A stretch of DNA of 64,000 nt from Burkholderiaceae bacterium. Its GTDB lineage: Bacteria; Pseudomonadota; Gammaproteobacteria; Burkholderiales; Burkholderiaceae_E. The DNA lies in the NCBI GenBank assembly GCA_024637155.1, contig JAGXFR010000005.1, positions 24,795 through 88,794 on the forward strand, written 5' to 3'. This document shows positions 53,557 through 61,914 of the stretch, one piece after another. Below the pieces are notes generated by a model. The model saw nothing but the letters and a program-made list of their open reading frames with translations, did not search any database and was not told the DNA's origin. The stretch's first letter is position 1; every line of letters begins with the position of its first letter. The translations under genes were made by a program, and so were the position numbers.

Positions 53557-54813
53557 TTACTCCCGGGAGGCGAGTTCGATCATGGTGTGCAGCAGCACGT
53601 TGGCGCCGGCTTCGAGGTCGGCGTGCGCGGTGTGCTCGGCGGGGTTGTGGCTGATGCCCTTGACGCTGGGCACGAAGATCATCGCCGACGGGCACACGCG
53701 CGCGAGCATCTGCGCATCGTGCCCCGCACCGGAGGTCATCCGGCGCTGCGAGTAGCCCAGTCGCGTGGCGACGCCCTCGATGGTCGCGACGATGCCCGCG
53801 TCGAAGGTCACCGGCTCGAAGCGCGCGAGGCTGCGCGTGCGGATCGTCACCCCCTCCTCGGCGCCCAATTGCAGCAGGAAGGCCGCCAGGCGTGCCTCGG
53901 CTTCGAGCAGCAGCGTCTCGTCGGTGTTGCGCAGGTCCGCGGTGAGCGTGGCACGCGCGGCGATCACGTTGATCAGGTTGGGGAACAGGTCGATCTTGCC
54001 GACCGTGCACACCTGGTTGTCCTTCATCTCGCGGGCGAGTTCGCGCAGGAAGTGCGCGATCGCGCCGGCACAGTAGCCGGCGTCGTGGCGCAGCCGCATC
54101 GGCGTGGTGCCGGCGTGGTTCGACTGGCCGACGATCTCGATCTCCTGCCAGGAGATGCCCTGCAGATCTGCGACTGCGCCGATCGTGACGCCCTCGATGT
54201 CGAGCACCGGACCCTGCTCGATGTGCAGTTCGACGTACGCGTGCGCGGCGGGCTCGCCCAGCGGCGCTGCGCCGGCGTAACCGATGCGTGCGAGCTCCTC
54301 GCCCAGCACCTTGCCGTCGATCGAGACGGTGGCGAGCGCGTCGGCGAGCGGCAGTCCGCCCACGTGCACCAGCGAGCCGAGCATGTCGGGCGCGAAGCGC
54401 GCGCCTTCCTCGTCGGTGAAGAAAGCCAACACCAGTGGATGGCGCGTGGCCAGCCCCGCGTCGTTCAGCGTGGCGATCATCTCGAGGCCGCCGAGTACGC
54501 CCAGGTTGCCGTCGTACTTGCCGCCGGTGCGCACGGTGTCGATGTGCGAGCCGGTCATCACGGGCGCGGCGTTGGGGTCGCTACCCGCGCGCAGCCCGAA
54601 GACGTTGCCGATCGGATCGATCGACACCTCGAGGCCGAGCTGCTTCATCCAGCCGACGACGAGATCCCGGCCGCGCCGGTCATCATCGGTGAGCGCCAGG
54701 CGGCAGCAACCGCCGCCGTCGATCGCGCCGATGGCCGCGAGTTCCTTGAGCCGCGCGGCGAGGCGCTTGCCGTCGATCCGCAGCGCGGACGTCGGTTTCC
54801 TTTCATGATTCAT
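53557..54813 (-). CDS. M20-family Zn amidohydrolase (L-carbamoylase/allantoate amidohydrolase type)
   Basis: A 418-residue dinuclear metallo-amidohydrolase. Metal-site segments: 'TGSHIDTVRTGGKYDGNLGV', 'FTDEEGARFAPDMLGS', 'ELHIEQGPVLDIEG' and 'TSGAGHDAQMLARV'. The lid domain begins 'IEIVGQSNHAGTTPM'. The family includes N-carbamoyl-L-amino-acid hydrolase, beta-ureidopropionase and allantoate amidohydrolase. Pairing with a D-carbamoylase seven bases downstream suggests an L-carbamoylase, so both enantiomers could be used. The substrate is not proven by sequence. Confidence 0.85.
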   Translation of the reverse strand: MNHERKPTSALRIDGKRLAARLKELAAIGAIDGGGCCRLALTDDDRRGRDLVVGWMKQLGLEVSIDPIGNVFGLRAGSDPNAAPVMTGSHIDTVRTGGKYDGNLGVLGGLEMIATLNDAGLATRHPLVLAFFTDEEGARFAPDMLGSLVHVGGLPLADALATVSIDGKVLGEELARIGYAGAAPLGEPAAHAYVELHIEQGPVLDIEGVTIGAVADLQGISWQEIEIVGQSNHAGTTPMRLRHDAGYCAGAIAHFLRELAREMKDNQVCTVGKIDLFPNLINVIAARATLTADLRNTDETLLLEAEARLAAFLLQLGAEEGVTIRTRSLARFEPVTFDAGIVATIEGVATRLGYSQRRMTSGAGHDAQMLARVCPSAMIFVPSVKGISHNPAEHTAHADLEAGANVLLHTMIELASRE

Positions 54814-54913
54814 GGATTTCTCTCCCCGGCGCGCGCATGGCGGCCCGTTCCGGAACGCCCGTTCCAGCGACCGGCCCCGGCGCGCTCGCGCGCCGGGGGA
54901 ATGGACGCTGCGC

Positions 54914-55960
54914 CTACTTCGAGTTCTTCTGGATGTCGGCCAGCATGGCGTTCAACATGGCCACGCCTTCGGCGCCGAGCGACTCTTCGATCAGCTTGCG
55001 CACGGCCGGCTGCGAGGCAGCCGCGAACTTCTGGAGTTCCGCCGGGGGAATCGTGTTGATCGTCATTTTCTTGCCGAGCTTGGGCAGGCCCTTCTCGGTC
55101 GAGGCTTCGATGATGCGCGAGATGCCGCGGCCCGCTTCCACGGCCGTCTCGGCAGCCTGGTCGACGACCCGGCGCTCATCCGGCGTGAGGCCGGCGTAGA
55201 ACTTCGCGTTGACGAACCAGAAATACGGCGTCAGCACGTGGTTGGTGATCGACAGGTACTTTTGCACCTCGTCGAACTTGGCGAACGCGATGATCGGGAT
55301 CGGATTCATCTGACCGTCGGCCACGCCGGTCTGCAGCGAGGTGTAGACCTCGGCCCAGGGCAGCGCGGTCGGTTGGCCGCCGAGCGACTTGATGATCGCC
55401 TCATGCGTGGGGAGCGTCATCGTGCGGATGCGCAGGCCCTGCATGTCGGCGACCGTCTTGATCGGGCGCTTGGAGTTGCTGATCGCGAAGAAGCCGCCCG
55501 AGTCCAGCAGTCCGATCGTCTTCAGGCCGGTCTTGGCGGCGAGGTCGGCGGTGAGCTTCTTGCCGAAATCGCTGTTCAGGTCGATCACGCGATTGGCGAC
55601 CGTGATGTTCGGGAAGGCGAAGGGCAGGTCGAACACGCCGACCATCTTGTAGTGCGCCGCGACGCCGCCCGAGGACGAGATCGTCGACTCGACAATGCCG
55701 TCACGAACCTGCTGGATGACTTCGTTGTCCTTGCCCAGCTGCCCGTTGGGGAACAGCTGCACCTTGATGCTGCCGTTGGTGCCGGTCTCGACGAGATTCT
55801 TGAATACGGCGGCCATCGCGCCCGAGTGGCTGTCGAACGGGCTGTCGGCGTTCAGGTGCGCGAGGCGCATCGTCTTCTCGGCGAACGCGGGTGAGGCGCT
55901 GAGCGCCGCAGCGACCGCCGTGGCGGCCACGGCGAGCGTGAGTCTCTTGATGGAATGCAT
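54914..55960 (-). CDS. dctP: TRAP transporter solute-binding protein, DctP family
   Basis: A 348-residue periplasmic protein. The signal peptide is 'MHSIKRLTLAVAATAVAAAL' then SASPAFA. The mature DctP fold shows 'MRLAHLNADSPFDSHSGAMA', 'FPNGQLGKDNEVIQQVRDGI', the conserved 'MQGLRIRTMTLPTHEAI' with its carboxylate-binding Arg, and 'WAEVYTSLQTGVADGQMNPI'. It delivers a carboxylate substrate, here plausibly N-carbamoyl amino acids. AGGAG lies before the ATG. It sits between the membrane genes and the hydrolases. Confidence 0.92.
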   Translation of the reverse strand: MHSIKRLTLAVAATAVAAALSASPAFAEKTMRLAHLNADSPFDSHSGAMAAVFKNLVETGTNGSIKVQLFPNGQLGKDNEVIQQVRDGIVESTISSSGGVAAHYKMVGVFDLPFAFPNITVANRVIDLNSDFGKKLTADLAAKTGLKTIGLLDSGGFFAISNSKRPIKTVADMQGLRIRTMTLPTHEAIIKSLGGQPTALPWAEVYTSLQTGVADGQMNPIPIIAFAKFDEVQKYLSITNHVLTPYFWFVNAKFYAGLTPDERRVVDQAAETAVEAGRGISRIIEASTEKGLPKLGKKMTINTIPPAELQKFAAASQPAVRKLIEESLGAEGVAMLNAMLADIQKNSK

Positions 55961-56066
55961 TGCATTGTCTCCTATCGGGTTCAGGGTGAAAGTGAACTGA
56001 CCATTCGTACCACGAAAGGCGTCGACCCTTCGGGGACTCGGGAAATGTACGTCGGCGCCGGGGCGC

Positions 56067-57356
56067 TCATTCCGCCAGGCCCAGCAGGCGCGGCACAAAG
56101 AGCGTGAGCCCCGGCCAGTACGCGACCAGGAACAGGATCGCGACCTCGGCGATCAGGAAGGGCCAGAGTTCGCGCGCGATGTTCTCGATCTTCTCGCCGG
56201 TGACGGACGCCAGCACGAAGAGGCACGCCCCCACGGGGGGCGTCATCAGCGAGATGTTCAAGGCGAGCACGATCATGATCCCGGCGTGCACCGGATCCAT
56301 GCCGATCGTCAGCGTGAGCGGCGCGAGCACGGGCGCGAGGATGATCAGCATCGCGTTGATGTCCATGAACATGCCGATCGCGAGCAGCATCGCGAGGATC
56401 ATCGCGATGATCAGCGCCGGATTGTCCGATACCGACAGGAAGGCAGCGGCAATTGCCTGCGGGATCTGGTTGAAGGTCATCCACCAGCCCAGGATCGAAG
56501 CCGATGCGATGATCAGGAACACGATCCCGGTGATGCGCGAGGTGCGCACCAGCATCGCGAAGAGATCGGTCCAGGTCAGCTTGCGATAGACAACCGTGCC
56601 CATGAAGAGCGCATAGGCGACCGCGATCGACGCAGCCTCGGTCGGGGTGGCTACGCCGAAGAGGATGCCGCCGAGGATGATGACCGGCATCATCAACGCC
56701 GCAAAGCCGTCCTTGAAGGCGAAGAAGATGCGGCGCAGGCTCGGGCGCTCGCCCTCCTTGGGCAGGTTCCAGCGTTTGCCGAATGCGGCAATCACCGCCA
56801 TGCAGATCAGGCAGATCAGCAGCCCCGGCAGGATGCCGGCAGCGAACATCCCGGCGATCGATACGCCCATCAGCGAACCGTAGATCACCATCAGGTTCGA
56901 CGGCGGGATCGTCGGGCCGATGATCGAGCCGGCCGCCGTCACCGCGCACGCAAAGGGCCGCGTGTAGCCCTTCTTGACCATGGCCGGAACGAGCGTGTTG
57001 CCAAACGCAGCGGCGTCGGCGGTGGCCGCGCCGGTCAGTCCGGCGAAAAGCACCGAGGCGACCATGTTCGAATGTGCCATGCCGCCGCGCAGGTAGCCCA
57101 CGAGCGCATCGGCGAGCCCGATCAGGCGGTCGGTGATGCCCGAGCGGTTCATCACCTCGCCCGCGAAAATGAAGAACGGCATCGCCAGGAAGGTGAAGAG
57201 GTCCAGCCCCGCAAAGAAACGCTCCGGGGCCATCGCGAAGAAGCGGCCGCCCGGATCGATGGTCCACATCCCGACGACGCCGGCGATGCCCAGCACGTAA
57301 CCGATCGGCATGCCCACGATGAGCAGCACGAAGAAGGTAATGGCGACGAGCGTCAT
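56067..57356 (-). CDS. dctM: TRAP transporter large permease, DctM family
   Basis: A 429-residue membrane protein with about twelve hydrophobic segments and DctM motifs 'FLAMPFFIFAGEVMNRSGIT', 'GLTGAATADAAAFGNTLVPA' and 'TPPVGACLFVLASVTGEKI'. It is the Na+-coupled transport subunit working with DctQ and the binding protein. Its ATG overlaps the dctQ stop (ATGA). A 106-bp gap separates it from dctP. Confidence 0.93.
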   Translation of the reverse strand: MTLVAITFFVLLIVGMPIGYVLGIAGVVGMWTIDPGGRFFAMAPERFFAGLDLFTFLAMPFFIFAGEVMNRSGITDRLIGLADALVGYLRGGMAHSNMVASVLFAGLTGAATADAAAFGNTLVPAMVKKGYTRPFACAVTAAGSIIGPTIPPSNLMVIYGSLMGVSIAGMFAAGILPGLLICLICMAVIAAFGKRWNLPKEGERPSLRRIFFAFKDGFAALMMPVIILGGILFGVATPTEAASIAVAYALFMGTVVYRKLTWTDLFAMLVRTSRITGIVFLIIASASILGWWMTFNQIPQAIAAAFLSVSDNPALIIAMILAMLLAIGMFMDINAMLIILAPVLAPLTLTIGMDPVHAGIMIVLALNISLMTPPVGACLFVLASVTGEKIENIARELWPFLIAEVAILFLVAYWPGLTLFVPRLLGLAE

Positions 57357-57886
57357 GGAAAGATCATCCCGCTGGCGTCCTCGCGCAAACGCGCCTGATC
57401 GCGCACGGCGACAAAGGCGAGTTGCAGCGCGGCCAGCGCCGCGGCGACGGGCACGGCTGCAAAGGGTACGCCCTTGGAGATCCCGTAGATCATCGTGAAG
57501 GTTCTTGCGCCGCGCTCGACCATCCCGACGCCGTAGAAGAGCAGGAACAGGAAGAAGGCGATGCCGAGCGCGTCGATCACGCCGAGCAGCACGCGCGCCG
57601 CCGGCGCCGGCAGGGTCGCGAAGATGAACTGCACCCCGATGTGCTCGCGTCGTCCGATGCACGACGAAACGGCCAGCAGCGCCAGCCAGATCATCAGGTA
57701 GCGCGCCAGTTCCTCCGTGAAGGTGATCGGCAGCGGCCAGACGTAGCGCACGATCACACCCAGCCACACGTCGAGGATCAGCAGCACGAGCAGCGCCACG
57801 CAGATGCGGTCGACCAGCCAGGTGAGGCGGGCGGCCGCCCGGGCGGCAAAGCTCGCCGGGCCCGGCAGGTCGGCCAGATCAGTCAT
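57353..57886 (-). CDS. dctQ: TRAP transporter small permease, DctQ family
   Basis: A 177-residue protein with four hydrophobic segments and the DctQ signature 'ITFTEELARYLMIWLALLAV' with 'RREHIGVQFI'. It stabilises DctM. It is the first gene of the leftward operon dctQ-dctM-dctP-M20 hydrolase-D-carbamoylase. The start at 57886 has GGAG ten bases upstream. The intergenic region to the divergent RpiR gene holds a candidate operator. Confidence 0.9.
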   Translation of the reverse strand: MTDLADLPGPASFAARAAARLTWLVDRICVALLVLLILDVWLGVIVRYVWPLPITFTEELARYLMIWLALLAVSSCIGRREHIGVQFIFATLPAPAARVLLGVIDALGIAFFLFLLFYGVGMVERGARTFTMIYGISKGVPFAAVPVAAALAALQLAFVAVRDQARLREDASGMIFP

Positions 57887-57998
57887 TCGGGAACAACTCC
57901 TTCGCAAGCGATTGTGCGCCGAGGTGCCCTCTGGGGGGAGACGCGCGGCGGCGGAGTGCAGGCACATCCTGTACGCGCAATTTCAGCACATCTATACT

Positions 57999-58014
57999 TG
58001 AAACGCCAATTTCA
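57999..58014. promoter_or_regulatory. Candidate RpiR-type operator in the divergent promoter
   Basis: TGAAA-N6-TTTCA is a perfect 5-bp inverted repeat between dctQ and the regulator gene, 38 bp before the regulator's GTG. RpiR/MurR-family regulators often bind TGAAA/TTTCA-type palindromes. An extra half-site (AATTTCA) lies about 25 bp to the left. Confidence 0.6.
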
Positions 58015-58051
58015 TGGTTTGTGCGGCGGGCGGCACCAGCAGGGGGAGACC

Positions 58052-58939
58052 GTGCTCGAAGAAGGGAGAGAAGCCGGGGCGATCAGCCCCGCGGACGCGG
58101 GCCTGGCGGCACGGGTGCGTGCGCGCTACGCCGAGTTGCCGCCGAGCGAACAGGCCGTCGCTGACCTCATCGCCGCTTTTCCGGGGCGGCTCGCGACGCA
58201 CTCGGCCACCGAGCTCGCCCGTCTTGCCGGGGCCTCGAAGGCGGCGGTCACCCGCTGCATCCGGCGTCTCGGTTACGCCAGCTACGCAGCGGCGCGCGAC
58301 GAGGTGCGCCAGGCGCAGCAGTGGGGATCGCCGTTCTACCTTGACGCGGGCGCGGCCGGTGCGCCGAGCTCGCCGCGCTCGGCACTGCAGGCGCACGCTG
58401 CCGCCGATCTGGAATTGATCGGGGCGACGGTCGACGCCCTCGCCGCCGCCGATCTCGAGGGCGCGACCCGCGCGCTGGCCGGTGCGCGCCGCGTGGTGTT
58501 CCTCGGCTATCGCAACAGCCACCTGCTCGCCGGCTATGCCAGTTCGCAGCTGGCGCTCGTGCGCAGCGGGGTCGAACTGCTGCCGCGGGTGGCCGAGACG
58601 CTGGCGGGTGGGTTGGCGGGGCTGGGGCCGCAGGACGTCGTCGTCGCCATCGGTTTTCGGCGTCGCGTGCGCGCCTTCCAGTCCGCGCTTGAGGCGGTGC
58701 ACCGCACGGGCGCCCGCGTGCTCGCCATCACCGACCCGACCGGCGCGGCAGGATCGGTGCGCGCGGAGTGGACGCTCACTTGTCATTGCCGCGGCGCGTC
58801 GATGCTCGACAGCTACGTCGCAGCGATGTGCCTGCTCAACTTCCTGGTGACGCAAACGGCGCGTGAGCTCGGCGACGCGGGCCGCGCGCGCATGTCGCGA
58901 ATCGAGCAGTTGCACGGGGAACTGGGCGACCTGGTGTGA
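58052..58939 (+). CDS. MurR/RpiR-family transcriptional regulator
   Basis: A 295-residue regulator. The N-terminal HTH_6 domain reads 'PPSEQAVADLIAAFPGRLAT', 'HSATELARLAGASKAAVTRC' and 'IRRLGYASYAAARDEVR'. A C-terminal SIS domain from about residue 120 reads 'GARRVVFLGYRNSHLLAGYA'. SIS domains usually sense phosphosugars, but in amino-acid loci RpiR proteins can bind other small molecules. GTG 58052 is chosen, with AGGGGGAG upstream. It is divergent from the TRAP/carbamoylase operon and is its likely repressor. Confidence 0.87.
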   Translation: MLEEGREAGAISPADAGLAARVRARYAELPPSEQAVADLIAAFPGRLATHSATELARLAGASKAAVTRCIRRLGYASYAAARDEVRQAQQWGSPFYLDAGAAGAPSSPRSALQAHAAADLELIGATVDALAAADLEGATRALAGARRVVFLGYRNSHLLAGYASSQLALVRSGVELLPRVAETLAGGLAGLGPQDVVVAIGFRRRVRAFQSALEAVHRTGARVLAITDPTGAAGSVRAEWTLTCHCRGASMLDSYVAAMCLLNFLVTQTARELGDAGRARMSRIEQLHGELGDLV

Positions 58940-59006
58940 GTCGGAGTCCGCCTCCCGTGGGGGCCGGAATCCGTCTAAGATGATGTTTTCTGCCGGAGGA
59001 TGTTCG

Positions 59007-59543
59007 ATGTTGATGCCACGCCAACCGGTGCCCGCGTTGCGGGTGCAGACCATCGCGCACGGAGACTTCGACCTGTCGACCGACGCACCGCGGGCTTTCT
59101 CGCTGGTGGTCTTCTATCGGGGACTGCACTGCCCGATCTGCGCCAAGTACCTGATCGAACTGGGCACCTTCGCCGACGAATTCGCGGCGCGTGGCGTCCA
59201 CGTCATCGCAGTGAGTTCCGACGCCGAGGAGCGCGCGCGCCAGATGGCCGACAAGATCAAGGCCGATGACCTGCGTTTCGGCTACGGACTGTCGCTCGCG
59301 AGCGCACGCGAGTGGGGGCTTTTCGTTTCGGAAGGGCGCGGGCGGACCTCGATCGGCATCGAAGAGCCGGCGCGCTTCGCCGAACCGGGCGTGTTCCTGG
59401 TGCGGCCCGACGGCACGCTCTACTACGGCTCCTGGCAGACAATGCCCTTCGCACGTCCGCACTTCGATGAACTGCTCGCGGCGATCGACTTCGCGGTGGC
59501 GAAGGACTACCCGGCCCGCGGCGAATACGCCGGGGCTGTCTAG
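59007..59543 (+). CDS. Peroxiredoxin-like (AhpC/TSA-type) thioredoxin-fold protein
   Basis: A 178-residue thioredoxin-fold protein. 'FSLVVFYRGLHCPICAKYLI' carries Cys-Pro-Ile-Cys where peroxiredoxins have the peroxidatic PxxxTxxC, so it belongs to the AhpC-like CxxC group. 'GVHVIAVSSDAEERARQMAD' is the next conserved block. It probably reduces peroxides or disulfides in the cytosol. CCGGAGGA precedes the ATG at 59007. It stands alone after the regulator gene. Confidence 0.8.
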   Translation: MLMPRQPVPALRVQTIAHGDFDLSTDAPRAFSLVVFYRGLHCPICAKYLIELGTFADEFAARGVHVIAVSSDAEERARQMADKIKADDLRFGYGLSLASAREWGLFVSEGRGRTSIGIEEPARFAEPGVFLVRPDGTLYYGSWQTMPFARPHFDELLAAIDFAVAKDYPARGEYAGAV

Positions 59544-59584
59544 GAAGGTCTTCATGGCGCGGCCGCGGCGCCGCGCGGTTGGCT

Positions 59585-60532
59585 TCAGCGCCGCGCGCGC
59601 GCCGCGCGGATCGCCGCTACCGTCTCGGCCACGGCGTCGGCAAACGACGAGTCGAGGCTGCCCGCGCGGGTGGCGGCGTCCCAGGCCGCGTCGAGCTGGC
59701 CGAGTTCGAGCAGGGTGAGCGAGAGGTTGTTCCAGGCGGCGGCCGAGTCCGGTCGTGCGCGGGCGGCGGCCTCGAAGGCCGTGCGCGCGGCCGTGAAATC
59801 TCCGCCCCGATAGGCGGCGTTGCCCAGGCCGAGCAGCAACACGAAATCGTCCGGCCAGCGCGCAAGCGCCGCGCTGAAGTTGGCGCGCGCCGCCGCGGGC
59901 GGATTGACCCGTTCGAACGCGGCCGCAGCCTGCACGACGGCGTCGCGCGTCGCCGTGACGGGCAGGGTGCCGGGGCGCTGCACAGTGAACGCCCACATCT
60001 GCGAGCGCTGCCAGGTGCGCTCGAAGGTCGACAGCGACAGTTCCTGGCGCGTGTCGGGCCCGGAGCGCAGCAGGATCAGTTCGCGGTCGAGGTCGTAGCC
60101 GATCGCCACCGCGTAGTGCCAGCGCGGCACCCAGGACAGCCCGAGGTTCTGCAGCACGATGACCGCGTTGCCCGCCGAGATTTCGCGCAGCAGCGCCGAG
60201 AGCGACGCGGGCAGCACGACCGGAAGCACCCCCTGGCGGCGTGCCGTGGCCAGCATTTCGACCTGCAGGCTGCCCAGGCGCCCCGGCAGGTAGACCTGCC
60301 CGGCAAGCGTCTCGGGAAGCGCCGGCACCCCGATCGACCCGAGTGCCATCGCGAGCACGGCGGGGCCGCAGTAGTAGTCCTCCTGCGCGAAGTACGGGGT
60401 GTGGGCGAGTTCGAACTGGCGCGCGGACAGCGCGAGGGGCGGCTCGGCGAGAAGCTGGCTCGTCTGCGGCGCTGCACAGGCGCCGAGCAGCAGCGCCAGG
60501 AGCGCCGCGCCGAGGGCGCGGCGCGGGCGCAT
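59585..60532 (-). CDS. PA2778-type lipoprotein cysteine peptidase with TPR tail
   Basis: About 315 residues. A lipoprotein signal (lipobox 'LLGAC') precedes a C39-like peptidase domain: Cys in 'FAQEDYYCGPAVLAMAL', His in 'VPRWHYAVAIGYD' and Asp in 'LLRSGPDTRQELS'. A C-terminal tetratricopeptide region follows ('FVLLLGLGNAAYRGGDFTAA', 'AWNNLSLTLLELGQLDAAWD'). C39-type enzymes cut double-glycine leaders, but here the domain is on the periplasmic side. It lies seven bases after the small PA2779-type gene, its constant partner. Substrate unknown. Confidence 0.78.
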   Translation of the reverse strand: MRPRRALGAALLALLLGACAAPQTSQLLAEPPLALSARQFELAHTPYFAQEDYYCGPAVLAMALGSIGVPALPETLAGQVYLPGRLGSLQVEMLATARRQGVLPVVLPASLSALLREISAGNAVIVLQNLGLSWVPRWHYAVAIGYDLDRELILLRSGPDTRQELSLSTFERTWQRSQMWAFTVQRPGTLPVTATRDAVVQAAAAFERVNPPAAARANFSAALARWPDDFVLLLGLGNAAYRGGDFTAARTAFEAAARARPDSAAAWNNLSLTLLELGQLDAAWDAATRAGSLDSSFADAVAETVAAIRAARARR

Positions 60533-60539
60533 CACGAAA

Positions 60540-60935
60540 TCAGCGGATCGAGCGGGTGAACGGGAAGATCTTGGTGAAGCCGAGGATGTCGGTCACCAGG
60601 AGCACCACGAAGACCGTGACCAGTGCGCCGACGATGCCGGCACCGGCAGGGGCGCTGTCGATCGTCGCCGCCAACTGATTCACTTCGGCGTCGGTCAATG
60701 CCGCCAGGCGCTCTTTCGCCTGCGCAGCGGTGACGCCGTGCTGCTCGAGCAGCGCCGCCACTTCCGGACGCTCGAGGCTCGCGACGAGTTGGGCGCGGTC
60801 ACTGTATCCGAGCGACTGGGCCGCGACGACTTCGTCGGTGCCGATCAGCTTGGCATACGCGCCGATGGGTGTCGTCGCCGCGACGAGCGCGACGATCATC
60901 GTGGAAGCGATGGAAGACTTGAGGATCTTGAACAT
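60540..60935 (-). CDS. PA2779-type small membrane protein
   Basis: A 131-residue protein. A signal-like N-terminus ('MFKILKSSIASTMIVALVAA') is followed by an amphipathic helical region ('ASLERPEVAALLEQHGVTAA', 'QAKERLAALTDAEVNQLAAT') and one C-terminal membrane helix ('GIVGALVTVFVVLLVTDILG'), ending in a short basic tail. It is always seen with the C39-like lipoprotein in Pseudomonas-type genomes, so it could be its substrate or anchor. GGGAGG precedes the ATG. Function unknown. Confidence 0.75.
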   Translation of the reverse strand: MFKILKSSIASTMIVALVAATTPIGAYAKLIGTDEVVAAQSLGYSDRAQLVASLERPEVAALLEQHGVTAAQAKERLAALTDAEVNQLAATIDSAPAGAGIVGALVTVFVVLLVTDILGFTKIFPFTRSIR

Positions 60936-61117
60936 GTTTGACCTCCCTGTAGGCATCGAAGACAAAGCGACAACAGCGCGCACGCACCCCCGCACAAGCG
61001 GGTGATGCGGCCTGACTCCACAATAGCAGAGAGCCGTGGCGCCGACCAGTCTGTCGGGAGGGGCAAGCGTGACGTCTCCGGCGGCGAATTGCGGGCGGCG
61101 GGCGACGATTTCGCGAT

Positions 61118-61762
61118 TCAGTCGAGTGTGACGGCCGTGCCGGCCACCCGCAGCCGCGCCCGCAGTCGTGCCCGCGCGCCGGTCGCGGACGTGATGCGCG
61201 GATCCTGGTGCGTGGGGGCGGCACATGCCAGCACTGCGCCGGGTGCGATGACGCGCAGTTCCTCGAGGATCACGCCCCTGTCGGGCAGCCGCGCGCAGGG
61301 ATGCGGCGTTGCGCCCCACTCGATCACGCTCGGCAGCACCCCGCCGTGCGCCCGCGCGCCGTCGCGCGGCACCGTGATCCGCCAGCGCAGCGCGCCCCGC
61401 GACATCGACTCGATGACACCGGGATCGTAGGGGAGCGCAGCGCGCGCGCTGGCGAGTTCCGGCGCACGCATCACGTAATGGATCAGTCGCGGGCGCGCCC
61501 GGATGCGTCGGCGCAGATTCGGGTCGTCCAGCCCGAAGAGCCGCGGCCGGCTGACGCCCGACTGCGCCGGATCCGGGGCGATCAGTTCGAGATAGGTGCC
61601 GCGGTCGAGTCGCAGCACGCGGTTGTGCGTACCCCACCCGGGGTGAGCGCCGCCGGGCGCAAGCGCCACGCCGAGCTGTTCTTCGAGCCACGCCGCGCCG
61701 GCCTCGAGGGACGCGCTGGCGAGGACGATGTGATCGAGGGCGAAGGGCACGGATGGCGGCAT
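61118..61762 (-). CDS. VOC-superfamily (glyoxalase-like) protein
   Basis: A 214-residue protein. It begins 'LDHIVLASASLEAGAAWLEE', followed by 'GVALAPGGAHPGWGTHNRVL' and 'DRGTYLELIAPDP', the first beta-alpha-beta-beta-beta module of the glyoxalase_3-like group. 'LPSVIEWGATPHPCARLPDR' lies in the second half. His and Glu metal ligands appear present, but the reaction is unknown. Start at 61762, with GGAG about 12 bases upstream. Divergent from argS with a ~150-bp shared promoter region. Confidence 0.75.
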   Translation of the reverse strand: MPPSVPFALDHIVLASASLEAGAAWLEEQLGVALAPGGAHPGWGTHNRVLRLDRGTYLELIAPDPAQSGVSRPRLFGLDDPNLRRRIRARPRLIHYVMRAPELASARAALPYDPGVIESMSRGALRWRITVPRDGARAHGGVLPSVIEWGATPHPCARLPDRGVILEELRVIAPGAVLACAAPTHQDPRITSATGARARLRARLRVAGTAVTLD

Positions 61763-61914
61763 GCGGAGAAACTCCGAAGTGCGGGGCGGGACGAGCCTAC
61801 CGGGTCGCGCCGCGGCGTGCAATCGGGCGCGGTGCCCGGTGCGTCGCGGCGCTCGGTACAATGCCCCCCTCGCGCCCGCGCGCCGCGCTTCACCCCCGAC
61901 GGCCCTGACCGACG

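Noticed and set aside
53491..55059. A 522-codon forward frame opposite the M20 hydrolase gene
   Set aside because: No recognisable domain; the reverse strand encodes a complete M20 hydrolase.
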